Shown piece by piece: positions 1-9,711 of a stretch of DNA of 62,535 nucleotides. The position numbers and the translations under genes were made by a program. Within the stretch, counting starts at the first letter, position 1. Every line of letters starts with the position of its first letter. The stretch comes from Pseudomonadota bacterium (lineage in GTDB: Bacteria > Pseudomonadota > Gammaproteobacteria > Burkholderiales > Burkholderiaceae_C). The notes below the pieces were generated by a model. That model was not told the DNA's origin. It was given only the letters and a program-made list of their open reading frames with translations, and did not search any database. Location of the stretch: the NCBI GenBank assembly GCA_021847345.1, contig JAJZTW010000010.1, positions 9,277 through 71,811 of the forward strand, read 5' to 3'.

Positions 1-2
1 CC

Positions 3-1523
3 GGCGCAGCGCCGCGCCGTGACGGCACGCGTCGCCGGAATCGGCGGCGCACCGGGCGCGCGCAGCGCGAGCCCGGTGCGCAGGCACCGCAGGGCGCTGC
101 CTCCGAGGCCGAGAGCGAGCAGGCGGCGGCCGGCCGGGGACCGCGGCGCGGGGGACGTTCGCGCGGCCCGAAGGAGCCGCAGGGCGAAGCCCGCTCGTCG
201 AATGCGTCGAGCGTGCGCATCGAGGAGGTCGTGTCGGGCGATTTCGACCGCGCGGTCGAGCTTGCGGACTCGGCGGAGCCGGGGGTTCGCCGCGTGCTGG
301 CGCCGTCGCCCGAAGCCCCGAAGCTGCACAAGGTGCTGGCACAGGGAGGGATCGGCTCGCGCCGTGAAATGGAGGAGCTGATCCAGGAGGGCCGCGTGTC
401 GGTCAACGGCGAGCCGGCCCACCTGGGGCAGCGCATCCAGCCGGGGGATCAGATCCGCGTCAACGGCAAGCCGCTGAAAATCCGCATCGCCCCTCCTCCG
501 GCGCGCATGCTCGTCTACCACAAGCCGGTGGGCGAGGTCGTGACCTTCAAGGACCCCGAGGGGCGGCCGACGGTGTTTCGCAACCTGCCGCGGGTCCACA
601 ACGCCAAATGGACGGCGGTCGGGCGCCTGGACATCAACACCGAGGGGCTGCTGCTGCTGACCACCTCGGGGGAACTGGCGAACAAGCTGATGCACCCGAG
701 CCAGGGAGTGGAGCGCGAGTACGCGGTGCGCGTGCTCGGGCAGCTCGACGACGAGCAGCGCCGGCGCCTGCTCGAGGGGGTCGAGCTGAGCGATGGGCCG
801 GCCCGCTTCCTGAGCCTGGAAGAGGCGGGCGGCGAGGGCGCCAACCGCTGGTGGCGCGCGGTCATCGCCGAGGGACGCAACCGCGAGGTCAGGCGCCTGT
901 TCGAGGCGATCGGGCTGACGGTCAGCCGCCTGATCCGCGTTCGCTACGGGTCCATCGCGCTTCCCGCCGGCCTGCGCCGGGGCGACTTCGCCGAGGTGGA
1001 GCGCGACGACGTCAAGGCGCTGATGACCCGCGCCGGCCTCGGGGCCTCGCAGCCGTCGAAGCGCAAGAACACCCGCGGCGCGGCGCCGGCGGCGCCGGTC
1101 CAGGGCGGCAAGCGCCGTGCGGCGCCGCGTGAGGACGCGCGCGGCAACGCGCCGCGCGGCGAGCGCGAACCGGGGCCGAACAGCTATGCGATGAGTGCGG
1201 TCGACGCGCTGTTCGGACGGGCGAGTCGCGAGGCCCGGCTGGCCAGCCTGCGCAACGCGGCGCTGGACGACGACAGCGAGTTGCCCGAGCGCGAGCCGGG
1301 TCCGAACAGCTACGCGATGAGCGCGGTGGACGCGCTGTTCGGCAAGTCGGCCGGTGCGGGCGGGCACGCCCGTTCGCGCGGGCCGCGCAACGCCGAGCGT
1401 GCACGCAAGGGCCCGCGCAAGGGCGGCTCGCAGCCGGACCCGACCCGTTCGGCCCTCGGCATGTCGCAACCCGGGCCGCGCGGCCCCGGCGCGGCACCCA
1501 AGCGCCGCAACCATTCGCGTTGA
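3..1523 (+). CDS. rluB: 23S rRNA pseudouridine synthase RluB (5' end outside the window)
   Basis: Pseudouridine synthase of the RsuA/RluB type; in Escherichia coli RluB modifies U2605 of 23S rRNA. The frame is open from the window edge, so the true start lies upstream; a GTG at 213 is the first internal start-like codon. An S4 RNA-binding domain follows (LHKVLAQ at about nt 327), then the catalytic motif GRLDINTEG with its Asp codon at 630-632. The region before the S4 domain and the last 170 or so residues are basic and low-complexity. The tail carries one 19-residue segment twice (see repeat at 1161-1342). The product is longer than E. coli RluB because of these basic extensions. It is the first gene of the long plus-strand run and is followed by ndk. 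Confidence 0.93.
   Translation, partial: GAAPRRDGTRRRNRRRTGRAQREPGAQAPQGAASEAESEQAAAGRGPRRGGRSRGPKEPQGEARSSNASSVRIEEVVSGDFDRAVELADSAEPGVRRVLAPSPEAPKLHKVLAQGGIGSRREMEELIQEGRVSVNGEPAHLGQRIQPGDQIRVNGKPLKIRIAPPPARMLVYHKPVGEVVTFKDPEGRPTVFRNLPRVHNAKWTAVGRLDINTEGLLLLTTSGELANKLMHPSQGVEREYAVRVLGQLDDEQRRRLLEGVELSDGPARFLSLEEAGGEGANRWWRAVIAEGRNREVRRLFEAIGLTVSRLIRVRYGSIALPAGLRRGDFAEVERDDVKALMTRAGLGASQPSKRKNTRGAAPAAPVQGGKRRAAPREDARGNAPRGEREPGPNSYAMSAVDALFGRASREARLASLRNAALDDDSELPEREPGPNSYAMSAVDALFGKSAGAGGHARSRGPRNAERARKGPRKGGSQPDPTRSALGMSQPGPRGPGAAPKRRNHSR
1161..1342 (+). repeat. Direct repeat inside the rluB tail
   Basis: Two 56-nt copies at 1161-1216 and 1287-1342 encode the identical peptide [19 protein letters not shown]. 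They lie 126 nt (42 codons) apart and differ only at synonymous positions. They sit in the disordered C-terminal tail, outside the catalytic domain. Confidence 0.9.
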
Positions 1524-1536
1524 GCGCACATGCCGC

Positions 1537-1562
1537 CGTGGAACGGCAAGATGGTGCCACGG
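1537..1562 (+). terminator. Possible hairpin after rluB
   Basis: CCGTGG (1537-1542) can pair with CCACGG (1557-1562) 14-19 nt after the rluB stop codon. There is no U-tract, so termination is uncertain. Confidence 0.25.
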
Positions 1563-1567
1563 GGCCT

Positions 1568-1573
1568 TACAAT
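1568..1573 (+). promoter_or_regulatory. Candidate -10 box for ndk
   Basis: TACAAT lies 37 nt before the ndk ATG. No convincing -35 hexamer is seen at the usual distance. Similar -10 boxes precede other genes in this window. Confidence 0.35.
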
Positions 1574-1609
1574 TTCCGTTTAATGTTTTGAAATCTGGAG
1601 AGAAAACAA

Positions 1610-2029
1610 ATGGAGCGTACGCTCTCGATCATCAAACCTGACGCCGTGGCGAAGAATTGCATCGGCAAGATCATCGATCGTTTCGAAACCGCCGGCCTGA
1701 AGGTCGTGGCGGCTCGCATGATGCACCTGTCGCGAACCGAAGCCGAAGGCTTCTACGCGGTGCACAAGGAGCGTCCCTTCTTCAAGGACCTGGTGGATTT
1801 CATGGTGTCCGGCCCGGTGCTGGTGCAGGTACTCGAGGGTCCCAACGCGATTGCCCGCAATCGCGAGCTGATGGGCGCCACCGACCCCAAGAAGGCCGAC
1901 CCCGGCACGATCCGCGCCGACTTCGCCGACAGCATCGACGCGAATGCCGTGCATGGATCGGACAGCGCCGAGAACGCGGCCACCGAGATCGCGTTCTTCT
2001 TCCCGTCGAACTGGGTCTTCTCGCGCTGA
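1610..2029 (+). CDS. ndk: Nucleoside diphosphate kinase
   Basis: Transfers the gamma-phosphate of ATP to nucleoside and deoxynucleoside diphosphates through a phospho-histidine, balancing NTP pools in the cytoplasm. The 139-residue product covers the whole family from the N-terminal [12 protein letters not shown] to the C-terminal SNWVF. The active-site histidine is His115 in [14 protein letters not shown] about 10 nt upstream serves as ribosome binding site. It lies between rluB and rlmN, with a TACAAT -10-like box in front that suggests its own promoter. Confidence 0.97.
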   Translation: MERTLSIIKPDAVAKNCIGKIIDRFETAGLKVVAARMMHLSRTEAEGFYAVHKERPFFKDLVDFMVSGPVLVQVLEGPNAIARNRELMGATDPKKADPGTIRADFADSIDANAVHGSDSAENAATEIAFFFPSNWVFSR

Positions 2030-2051
2030 CAGCCGCACGCGCCACCCCGCG

Positions 2052-3185
2052 ATGACTCCCACCGCCAACCTGCTGCGCTTCGACAAGGACGCGCTGGTGG
2101 AGTGGCTCGGCGCAGCCGGCCACAAGGCCTTTCGCGCGCGCCAGGTGATGCATTGGCTGCATCAGCGCGGCGTGGCCGATTTCGAGGCCATGACCGACCT
2201 GGCCAAGCCGCTGCGCGGCTGGCTGCGTGAACACGCCTGCGTGCAGGCGCTGCCGGTGGTGACCGAGCAGCGCTCGCGCGACGGCACCGTGAAATGGCTG
2301 TTCGACGTCGGAGCGGGCAACGCGGTGGAATCGGTGTTCATTCCCGAGACTTCGCGCAACACGCTGTGCGTGTCGTCGCAGGCCGGATGCGCGATGGCCT
2401 GCAGCTTCTGCTCGACCGGGGCGCAGGGTTTCAACCGCAACCTCGACACCGCGGAGATCCTGGCGCAGTTGTGGTGGGCCGAATTCACGATGCGCGCCGA
2501 GCTGGGGCTGGCCGATGGCGAGCGAGCGATCTCCAATGTCGTGATGATGGGCATGGGCGAGCCGCTGCAGAACTACGCCGCGCTGGTGCCGGCGCTGCGC
2601 GTGATGCTCGACGACGACGCCTACGGCCTGTCGCGCAGGCGCGTGACGGTGTCCACCTCGGGCGTGGTGCCGATGATCGACCGCCTGGCCGCCGATTGCC
2701 CGGTGGCGCTCGCGGTGTCGTTGCACGCGCCGAACGACGCGCTGCGCGACCAGCTGGTGCCGCTGAACCGCAAGTACCCGCTGGCCGAGCTGCTCGCGGC
2801 CTGCGAGCGCTACCTGGCGCACGCTCCGCGTGACTTCATCACCTTCGAATACTGCATGCTCGACGGCGTCAACGACACCGCGGAGCATGCGCGCGAGCTG
2901 ATCGCGCTGATGCAAGGGCGCTTCCCCTGGAAGTGCAACCTGATTCCGTTCAATCCGTTCCCCGGCTCGGGCCTGCGCCGCTCGTCGGCGCAGCGCGTCG
3001 CGGCATTCGCCGCCACGCTGACCGAGGCCGGCATCGTCGCCACGGTGCGCAAGACCCGGGGCGACGACATCGATGCCGCCTGCGGGCAACTCGCCGGCGA
3101 GGTGCTGGACCGCACCTCGCGCCGGGGCGCCCGCGTCGTGGCAATTGCGGCCAGTGACGCCGTGTCTGCGGCGAACCAGGGATGA
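2052..3185 (+). CDS. rlmN: Dual-specificity 23S rRNA/tRNA adenine-C2 methyltransferase
   Basis: Radical SAM enzyme that methylates C2 of A2503 in 23S rRNA and of A37 in some tRNAs. The 377-residue product carries the cluster motif C-x3-C-x2-C at Cys113, Cys117 and Cys120 (CAMACSFC). A conserved Cys in [11 protein letters not shown] and the downstream [13 protein letters not shown] motif complete the family signature. The ATG at 2052 gives the usual N-terminus; the frame stays open further upstream, but that extension overlaps ndk and has no family similarity. The stop overlaps the next start (ATGA), so rlmN and pilF are probably translationally coupled. Confidence 0.96.
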   Translation: MTPTANLLRFDKDALVEWLGAAGHKAFRARQVMHWLHQRGVADFEAMTDLAKPLRGWLREHACVQALPVVTEQRSRDGTVKWLFDVGAGNAVESVFIPETSRNTLCVSSQAGCAMACSFCSTGAQGFNRNLDTAEILAQLWWAEFTMRAELGLADGERAISNVVMMGMGEPLQNYAALVPALRVMLDDDAYGLSRRRVTVSTSGVVPMIDRLAADCPVALAVSLHAPNDALRDQLVPLNRKYPLAELLAACERYLAHAPRDFITFEYCMLDGVNDTAEHARELIALMQGRFPWKCNLIPFNPFPGSGLRRSSAQRVAAFAATLTEAGIVATVRKTRGDDIDAACGQLAGEVLDRTSRRGARVVAIAASDAVSAANQG

Positions 3186-4036
3186 ACAGCATGAGTGACC
3201 TTGTGTGTCGATGGACCCGCTCGCGCGCCGGCTCGCGTCTGGGCCTGGCCGGCCTGGCGTTCGCGCTCGCGCTGCTCGGCGGCTGCGCTGCCCCCAACAG
3301 CGGCGCGAACTATGCCAGCGGCGCGGCCGGCAGCACGCCGAGCAAGTCGGACAAGAGCGCGCGCATCCGCCTGGAATTGGCGGAGGGCTACTACCAGCGC
3401 GGGCAACCCGAGGTGGCCCTCGGCGAGGTCAATCGCGCACTGCAGGAGGACCCGGGCTACGTGCCCGCGTACACCATGCAGGCGCTGATCCACATGAGCC
3501 TGGGCCAGAACGACCAGGCCGAGGCCAGTTTCCGCAAGGCCTTGTCGCTGGCGCCCGACAACCCCGACACCCTGCACAACTACGGCTGGTTCCTGTGCTC
3601 GCTCAAGCGCTACGACGAATCCTTCGGCATGTTCCGCAAGGCGCTCGCGGTGCAGGGCTATCGCAACGTCGTGCGCACGGACCTGGCGTATGGCGTGTGC
3701 CAGTACCGCGCGGGCGACCTGCCCGGCGCGGAGAAGACCCTGCACGCCGGCTTCGCGCTCGACCCCGCCAGCCCGGCCATCGCCACCAACCTGGCGATGG
3801 TGCAGTACCTGCGGCATGAATACAGCCAGGCGCTGTTCTACATCACCCGCGTGAATGCCGGCGGCAGCGCCAGCGCGCAGACCCTGTGGCTCGGCGTGCT
3901 GGTCGCGCGCAAGGCGGGCAACGTCCCGCAGGCCAATTCCTGGTCGCAGGAACTGGTGCAGAAATACCCGGATTCGACGGAAGCGATCGCGGCGCAGCAG
4001 GGCCATTACGACGACTCCATGTTGCTGCCGCATTGA
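3182..4036 (+). CDS. pilF: Type IV pilus biogenesis/stability TPR lipoprotein PilF (PilW)
   Basis: Outer-membrane lipoprotein; the family acts as pilotin or stability factor for the PilQ secretin of type IV pili. A signal sequence ends in the lipobox LGGC with Cys35 as the lipidated residue. Tandem TPR units occupy about residues 60-270 (for example [19 protein letters not shown] and [14 protein letters not shown]). The length of 284 residues fits the family. The start overlaps the rlmN stop by 4 nt; rodZ follows after about 10 nt. No other pilus gene is in the window, so the pilus role rests on family and the conserved rlmN-pilF-rodZ order. Confidence 0.92.
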   Translation: MNSMSDLVCRWTRSRAGSRLGLAGLAFALALLGGCAAPNSGANYASGAAGSTPSKSDKSARIRLELAEGYYQRGQPEVALGEVNRALQEDPGYVPAYTMQALIHMSLGQNDQAEASFRKALSLAPDNPDTLHNYGWFLCSLKRYDESFGMFRKALAVQGYRNVVRTDLAYGVCQYRAGDLPGAEKTLHAGFALDPASPAIATNLAMVQYLRHEYSQALFYITRVNAGGSASAQTLWLGVLVARKAGNVPQANSWSQELVQKYPDSTEAIAAQQGHYDDSMLLPH

Positions 4037-4046
4037 AACGAACACC

Positions 4047-5072
4047 GTGTCGAACCCGCCGCAACGCACCTCTTCCTCCGCCGATCCGACGAACTCGGCG
4101 CCTCGCGCCGAAGACATCGAGCTCGCCGCCCGCCGCGAGGCCGGCGCGCTGCTGCGCCAGGCGCGGGAAGCGGCCGGTCGCAGCGTCGCCGAACTGGCCA
4201 CGCAGCTGAAGGTCACGGCCGACAAGATCGCCGCGCTCGAGGCCGGCGACTGGGCCAGCCTGCATGACGCCGCGCATGCGCGCGGCCTGCTGCGCGCCGC
4301 GGCAAAGGCCGTGCAGGCCGACCCTGCCGACGTGCTGCGCCCGCTTCCGCCTGCCTTCGTGCGCGGAGCGCCGATCATGCCGCCGAAGGGCGCCACGCTC
4401 GGCCCCGCGCGCGCGGCCGCGCCGGTCGGCACCCAGGCGGGAAGCCACCGACTGGTCTGGCTGGCGCTGCTGCTGGTCGCGCTGGCACTCGCGTTGCTGT
4501 ACCTGCCGCGCGACGACCGCATCGGACGCATGCTCGTGCAGGTGCGCGGGCTGTTCGGGCATCACGCGGCGAGCGTGCCTGCATCCGCATCCGCATCCGC
4601 ATCCGGCGCGGCCGCGGCTTCGGCTCCCGCAGCGCCGGCGGCCAGCGCGCCGGCCCCGGGTTCGGCGGCGAGTGCCGGCGCCTCCGCGGCGTCGCCGGCG
4701 GCCGCCGTCGGCGCGAGCATGGCGGCGCCGTCCGCGACATCGCAGGCCCGGCAGGTGGCCTCCGCGAGTTCTCCCGCCGCGCCTGGCTCGACGGCTTCCG
4801 CGCCCGGCGCGGCGCCCGGGCCGGCATTGAAGCTTGCGGCCAGCGCCAGCAGCTGGGTGCAGGTACGCTCGAACACGGGCAGGGTGTTGTTCGCCGGACT
4901 GCTGGCCGCCGGCGCCTCGCGCAGCGTGGCCACCAGCCAGGCGGATTTTCCCCTGCACCTGGTCGTGGGCAACGCCGCGGGCACGCAGTTGACGCTGGAC
5001 GGCAAGGCCGTCGACCTGCACGCCGGCAGCGGCAACGTGGCCCGGCTGGTATTGCCCGCTGCAGGAAATTGA
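4047..5072 (+). CDS. rodZ: Cytoskeletal RodZ-like protein (helix-turn-helix, TM, C-terminal periplasmic domain)
   Basis: Bitopic inner-membrane protein of the RodZ family, which links MreB to the cell-wall elongation machinery. A cytoplasmic Xre-like helix-turn-helix spans about residues 33-95. A single TM helix lies at about 136-153. An Ala/Ser/Pro-rich linker follows, then a C-terminal DUF4115-type beta domain from about residue 260. The GTG at 4047 was chosen because it lies just after the pilF stop; earlier in-frame codons fall inside pilF. The linker holds four exact GCATCC hexamers. ispG follows after 9 nt, the same neighbourhood as in E. coli. Confidence 0.9.
   Translation: MSNPPQRTSSSADPTNSAPRAEDIELAARREAGALLRQAREAAGRSVAELATQLKVTADKIAALEAGDWASLHDAAHARGLLRAAAKAVQADPADVLRPLPPAFVRGAPIMPPKGATLGPARAAAPVGTQAGSHRLVWLALLLVALALALLYLPRDDRIGRMLVQVRGLFGHHAASVPASASASASGAAAASAPAAPAASAPAPGSAASAGASAASPAAAVGASMAAPSATSQARQVASASSPAAPGSTASAPGAAPGPALKLAASASSWVQVRSNTGRVLFAGLLAAGASRSVATSQADFPLHLVVGNAAGTQLTLDGKAVDLHAGSGNVARLVLPAAGN
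4581..4604 (+). repeat. (GCATCC)4 tandem hexamer in rodZ
   Basis: Four perfect in-frame copies encode Ala-Ser repeats in the periplasmic linker. A change in copy number would keep the frame. Confidence 0.9.
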
Positions 5073-5081
5073 AGGTCAGGC

Positions 5082-6374
5082 ATGAACGACGAGCACAGTG
5101 TCAACGCTGGTGACGGGGAAATCGACGACGCGGTGCCGCGGCGCAGGCGCACCCGCCAGGCGCTGGTGAGCTGGGGTTCGCGCCAGGTCGCCATCGGCGG
5201 CGACGCTCCGGTGCGCGTGCAATCGATGACCAACACAGATACCGCCGACATCGTCGGCACCGCGATCCAGGTCAAGGAACTGGCCCAGGCCGGCTCGGAG
5301 CTGGTGCGCCTGACGGTCAACACCGACGAAGCCGCCGCGGCCGTGCCCCGCATCCGCGAGCAGCTCGACCGCATGGGAATCGACGTCCCGCTGGTCGGCG
5401 ATTTCCACTACAACGGCCACCTGCTGCTGACCCAGCACCCCGATTGCGCGCAGGCCTTGTCCAAGTACCGCATCAATCCGGGCAACGTCGGCAAGGGCGA
5501 CAAGAAGGACCGCCAGTTCGCGCAGATGATCGAGGTCGCCGCGCGCTGGCAGCGCCCCGTGCGCATCGGGGTCAACTGGGGAAGCCTCGACCAGGACCTG
5601 CTGGCTTCGCTGATGGACGCCAACGCGGCGCGCGAGCGCCCGCTCGACGCCCGGCAGGTCATGTACGAGGCGCTGATCCGCTCCGCGCTGGAGTCCGCGC
5701 AGCGCGCCGAGCAACTGGGCCTGCCCGGTCACCAGATCCTGCTTTCGTGCAAGGTCTCGGCGGTGCGGGACCTGGTGGCCGTGTACCGCGAACTGTCGCG
5801 GCGCTGCGACTACGCACTGCACCTGGGCCTGACCGAGGCCGGCATGGGCACGCGCGGCACGGTGGCGTCGAGCGCCGCGCTTTCGATCCTGCTGCAGGAA
5901 GGCATCGGCGACACCATTCGCGTGTCGCTGACGCCGCAGCCCGGGGAAGCGCGCACGCAGGAGGTGGTCGTGGCCCTGGAGGTGCTGCAGGCGCTGGGAC
6001 TGCGTTCCTTCACCCCCAGCGTCACCGCCTGCCCGGGCTGCGGACGCACCACGAGCAGCCTGTTCCAGGAGCTCGCGCGCGACATCGACGACCACCTGCG
6101 CCAGCGCATGCCGTTGTGGCGCCGCGAGTATCCGGGAGTCGAGTCGCTGCGCGTTGCGGTCATGGGCTGCATCGTCAACGGTCCCGGTGAAAGCCGGCAT
6201 GCCGACATCGGCATCAGCCTGCCGGGGACCGGCGAGAACCCCGCGGCCCCGGTATTCATCGACGGCGCCAAGCGTCACACGCTGCGCGGGGACGACATCG
6301 CCGCGCAGTTCATCGCGCTGGTCGACGACTACATTCGCCAGCGCTGGGGCGTGCCCGCCGAGGCGGGCTCCTGA
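5082..6374 (+). CDS. ispG: 4-hydroxy-3-methylbut-2-en-1-yl diphosphate synthase
   Basis: Iron-sulphur enzyme of the MEP (non-mevalonate) isoprenoid pathway, converting MEcPP to HMBPP. The 430-residue product has the cluster ligands Cys317 and Cys320 ([10 protein letters not shown]) and Cys363 (GCIVNGPGE), with the conserved Glu370 in the same motif. The N-terminal TIM-barrel section includes [10 protein letters not shown] and the RINPGNVG motif. It follows rodZ by 9 nt and precedes hisS. Two further MEP genes (ispD, ispF) lie at 50511-51726. Confidence 0.97.
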   Translation: MNDEHSVNAGDGEIDDAVPRRRRTRQALVSWGSRQVAIGGDAPVRVQSMTNTDTADIVGTAIQVKELAQAGSELVRLTVNTDEAAAAVPRIREQLDRMGIDVPLVGDFHYNGHLLLTQHPDCAQALSKYRINPGNVGKGDKKDRQFAQMIEVAARWQRPVRIGVNWGSLDQDLLASLMDANAARERPLDARQVMYEALIRSALESAQRAEQLGLPGHQILLSCKVSAVRDLVAVYRELSRRCDYALHLGLTEAGMGTRGTVASSAALSILLQEGIGDTIRVSLTPQPGEARTQEVVVALEVLQALGLRSFTPSVTACPGCGRTTSSLFQELARDIDDHLRQRMPLWRREYPGVESLRVAVMGCIVNGPGESRHADIGISLPGTGENPAAPVFIDGAKRHTLRGDDIAAQFIALVDDYIRQRWGVPAEAGS

Positions 6375-6468
6375 CCCTCGCGGCCCGCGTCGGCTGCATG
6401 GCGTGCCCCGCGCGGGTGCCCGGCCGGCGCCCGCGCACGCCACTCCATTCCGTCCACGCAGATTTCCC

Positions 6469-7743
6469 ATGAATGCCAAGCTCAGCGCCGTCAAGGGCAT
6501 GAACGACATCCTGCCGCCGGATTCGGCGCGCTGGGAATGGTTCGAGTCGAGGGTGCGCGAACTCATGCGCGCCTACGGCTACCGCAACATCCGTACTCCG
6601 ATCGTCGAGCCCACGGCGCTGTTCGTGCGCGGCATCGGCGAGGTCACCGACATCGTCGAGAAGGAGATGTACAGCTTCACCGACTCGCTCAACGGCGAGC
6701 AGCTCACGTTGCGCCCGGAGAACACCGCGGCGATCGTGCGCGCGGCGGTCGAGCACAACCTGCTGTACGACGGCGGCAAGCGCCTTTGGTACACCGGGCC
6801 GATGTTCCGCCACGAGCGCCCGCAGCGCGGGCGCTATCGCCAGTTCCATCAGGTCGGCGCCGAGGCGCTGGGCTTCGGCGGCCCGGATGTCGATGCCGAA
6901 CTCATCCTGATGGCGCGCAGGTTGTGGACCATGCTCGGGCTGCACGGGCTGCGCCTGGAGATCAACTGCCTGGGCCAGGCCGACGAGCGCGCTCGCCACC
7001 GAAGCAAGCTGATCGCGTATTTCGAGTCCCACCAGCAGCGCCTCGACGAGGACGCGCGGCGACGCCTGTACAGCAATCCGCTGCGCATCCTGGACACCAA
7101 GAATCCGGCGATGCAGGAGCTGGTGGAGGGCGCTCCCAGGCTGCTCGACGAGCTCGGCGACGAGTCGCGGGCGCATTTCGACGGGCTGCAGCAGCTGCTG
7201 AGCGCCGCCGGGCAGGACTTCGTCATCAACCCTCGCCTGGTGCGCGGGCTCGACTACTACAACCTCAGCGTGTTCGAGTGGGTCAGCGAGCAGCTCGGCG
7301 CGCAGGGCACGGTATGTGCCGGAGGCCGATACGACACGCTGATCGAGCAGATCGGCGGCAAGCCCGCGCCGGCCTGTGGCTGGGCGCTCGGGGTCGAGCG
7401 GGTGCTCGACCTGGTGGCGCAGGCGCAGGTGGCGCCCGTGCTGCCGGTGCCCGACGCGTATGTGGTGGTGGCGCATGCGCCGGCGCTGTCGCGCGCGCTG
7501 CAGACGGCCGAGGAACTGCGCGCGGCCGGGCTCGCCGTCATCGTGCACGCGGGCGCGGGCAGCATGAAGTCGCAGATGAAAAAGGCCGACGCCAGCGCTG
7601 CCCGCTACGCGCTGATCTTCGGCGAACAGGAATGGCTGTCGGGCGAGGTCTCGGTCAAGTCTCTGCGTGCCGGCGGCGAGCAGCAGCAGCGCAGCGTGCC
7701 GGTACAGCCGGCAACCGCGCTGCTCGAGTGCCTGCGAAGCTGA
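6469..7743 (+). CDS. hisS: Histidyl-tRNA synthetase
   Basis: Class II aminoacyl-tRNA synthetase charging tRNA-His. The 424-residue product shows motif 2 ([15 protein letters not shown]), the histidine-A peptide region around [13 protein letters not shown], and motif 3 near [16 protein letters not shown]-terminal anticodon-binding domain begins around residue 325. The ATG at 6469 yields the standard [17 protein letters not shown] start; the open frame upstream runs into ispG and is not family-like. A paralogue lacking synthetase function, hisZ, lies at 15235-16401. Confidence 0.97.
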   Translation: MNAKLSAVKGMNDILPPDSARWEWFESRVRELMRAYGYRNIRTPIVEPTALFVRGIGEVTDIVEKEMYSFTDSLNGEQLTLRPENTAAIVRAAVEHNLLYDGGKRLWYTGPMFRHERPQRGRYRQFHQVGAEALGFGGPDVDAELILMARRLWTMLGLHGLRLEINCLGQADERARHRSKLIAYFESHQQRLDEDARRRLYSNPLRILDTKNPAMQELVEGAPRLLDELGDESRAHFDGLQQLLSAAGQDFVINPRLVRGLDYYNLSVFEWVSEQLGAQGTVCAGGRYDTLIEQIGGKPAPACGWALGVERVLDLVAQAQVAPVLPVPDAYVVVAHAPALSRALQTAEELRAAGLAVIVHAGAGSMKSQMKKADASAARYALIFGEQEWLSGEVSVKSLRAGGEQQQRSVPVQPATALLECLRS

Positions 7744-7770
7744 TGGGGCGTCGCGGCGGGCGCGGCCCCC

Positions 7771-7776
7771 TAGAAT
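7771..7776 (+). promoter_or_regulatory. Candidate -10 box before the yfgM-like gene
   Basis: TAGAAT in the context CCCTAGAATG, 28 nt after the hisS stop and 114 nt before the next start. The same decamer precedes hisZ. No clear -35. Confidence 0.3.
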
Positions 7777-7890
7777 GTGCACGCTTTGCCCGATTCGCCC
7801 GCCGCCGCAGGCCGGCGCTGAACGGCGCAGGCCGGGCCGCCCGGGCACGGAGTCGGCGCATTGCGGCCGCCGAGTTTTCTTGAGAGAGCC

Positions 7891-8526
7891 ATGAGCTACA
7901 ACCTCGAAGAGCAGGATCAGATCGAACAATTGCGCGATTTCTGGCAGCGCTGGGGCACGGCCGTATCGGCCGTGCTGTTGCTGGTGGCGCTGGCCTGGGC
8001 CGGCTGGAGCGGGTGGAACTGGTGGCAGCGGCGCGAGTCCGCGCAGGCCTCGAACCTGTATTCGCAGCTGTCGCAGCGAATCGCGGCCAGCGACTTGAAG
8101 GACGCCACGCCGATTTTCCAGCGCCTGCGCGACGACTACGCCTCCACCGCCTACGCCCAGATGGGCGCGCTGACCGTGGCGCGAGCCTACGCCGATGCCG
8201 GGCAGGCGCAGCAGGCACAGTCCGTGCTGCGCTGGGCTGCCGGGCACGGCCCGATTGCCGCGCAGCGAGCCGCGGCCATGCTGGACCTGGCGGCGATGCA
8301 GATCGATGCGCACCAGTTCGACGCGGCGCTGCAGACCTTGCGCAAGCCGCCGGCGAGTTCCTTCTCGGCGCTGTTCCTGACCGGCCGCGGCGATGTGTAC
8401 GCGGCACAGGGCGAGCGCGAGCAGGCCCGCAAGGCCTACACGAAGGCCCTGGCGGAACTGCCCGCCGACGCGGCGTTGCGCCAGTTGCTGCAGATCAAGC
8501 TCGACAGCGTCGGAGGTGCGGCATGA
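7891..8526 (+). CDS. YfgM-like tetratricopeptide membrane protein
   Basis: Bitopic inner-membrane protein with a single TM helix at about residues 22-44 and a periplasmic TPR_21-type domain. E. coli YfgM interacts with the Sec translocon and periplasmic chaperones; that role is inferred from family and position only. The 211-residue length matches the family. The ATG at 7891 is preceded by GAGAGAG. The stop overlaps the start of bamB (ATGA), as in the conserved hisS-yfgM-bamB-der order. Confidence 0.88.
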   Translation: MSYNLEEQDQIEQLRDFWQRWGTAVSAVLLLVALAWAGWSGWNWWQRRESAQASNLYSQLSQRIAASDLKDATPIFQRLRDDYASTAYAQMGALTVARAYADAGQAQQAQSVLRWAAGHGPIAAQRAAAMLDLAAMQIDAHQFDAALQTLRKPPASSFSALFLTGRGDVYAAQGEREQARKAYTKALAELPADAALRQLLQIKLDSVGGAA

Positions 8527-9668
8527 TGCGCCGTTCCTGGCTTGCTCGCATGGCCGGCCTCGCCGGCGTGATCGGCGCCGCGGCTTTGCTCGGCGCCTGC
8601 TCCTCGGCTCCCAAGCTTCCCGACCCGACCCCGCTGGCGCCGGTGCCGCCGATCCTGCATGTGGATACCGCATGGACCGCGCAGGTCGGCGCGGTGCCGG
8701 CCACGTTCCAGGCCGCGGTGGCCTCCGGGCATGTCGTGGTGGCGTCGTCGAACGGTGATGTGCTGTGCCTGCAGGCCTCGGATGGGCGCACGCTGTGGCG
8801 CAGCCACGTGGACGGCGGCATCAGCGCCGGCGTCGGCAGCGACGGCCTGTTCAGCGCGGTGGTCGATGCCTCGAACCGCGTGGTCGCGCTGGGCCCGCAG
8901 GGCCAGGTGCTGTGGCGTTATCAGCTGCCGACGAGCGTGCTCACACCGCCTGCCGTGTTCGGCGGCATCGTGGTCGTGCAGGGCGCCGATCAGCATGTCT
9001 GGGCCTTCGACGCTGCCACCGGCGCGAAGCGCTGGGACGACGAGTCCACGCCGCCGGCGCTGCTGCTGCAGCGAGGCTCGGGCATGGTGCTGCAGCAGGG
9101 CATGGTCGTGATGGGCGACGCCACCGGCCGGGTTCGCGCGCTGCGCCTGGCCGACGGCGCGCCGGTGTGGGAGACCGTGGTCGCTCGTCCGCGCGGGGTG
9201 ACCGAGGTCGAGCGCCTGGTGGGTATCACCGGCGCCCCCTCGGTGGCGCACGGCGTGGTGTGCGCGCGCGGCTACCAGGCCGCGCTGGGTTGCCTGAACC
9301 TGGCCGACGGACGCCTGCTGTGGAGCGTCAAGGCCGATGGCTACACGGCGGTGAGCCAGAACGGCGAGGAACTGGTCGCCGCCCAGGCCGACGGCGTGGT
9401 GCAGGCCTATGCGGTGGACGGCGGCAAGCCGCTGTGGCACAACGATCAGCTCAAGTGGCGCAAGCTCTGCGCTCCGCTTCTGCTCGGGCGCACGGTCGCC
9501 GTGGGCGACCTGCAGGGCTACGTGTCCTTTCTCGACGCCAAGGACGGCCGCATCATCGGCCGCGCCTCCACCGACGGCTCGCCGATCGCGTCGACTCCGG
9601 TGCTGGCCGGCAACACGCTGGTGGTGGTGACCACCAAGGGTGGCGTCTACGGCTTCGTGCCGCGCTGA
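8523..9668 (+). CDS. bamB: Outer-membrane protein assembly factor BamB
   Basis: Lipoprotein of the BAM complex, which folds beta-barrel proteins into the outer membrane. The signal peptide ends in a lipobox with Cys26 (LLGACSS). The rest is an eight-bladed propeller built of PQQ-like repeats (for example [44 protein letters not shown]). The length of 381 residues is normal. It starts 4 nt inside the yfgM-like gene and is followed by der, the conserved order. Confidence 0.95.
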   Translation: MMRRSWLARMAGLAGVIGAAALLGACSSAPKLPDPTPLAPVPPILHVDTAWTAQVGAVPATFQAAVASGHVVVASSNGDVLCLQASDGRTLWRSHVDGGISAGVGSDGLFSAVVDASNRVVALGPQGQVLWRYQLPTSVLTPPAVFGGIVVVQGADQHVWAFDAATGAKRWDDESTPPALLLQRGSGMVLQQGMVVMGDATGRVRALRLADGAPVWETVVARPRGVTEVERLVGITGAPSVAHGVVCARGYQAALGCLNLADGRLLWSVKADGYTAVSQNGEELVAAQADGVVQAYAVDGGKPLWHNDQLKWRKLCAPLLLGRTVAVGDLQGYVSFLDAKDGRIIGRASTDGSPIASTPVLAGNTLVVVTTKGGVYGFVPR

Positions 9669-9711
9669 CCCTTCGCGCCCCTTCGACAAGCCGAGGCACT
9701 TCGCCGAATTC

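Noticed and set aside
19-381. Separate small frame at the left edge
   Set aside because: It overlaps the RluB N-terminal extension in another frame; the RluB frame is open from the edge and continuous with the S4 domain.
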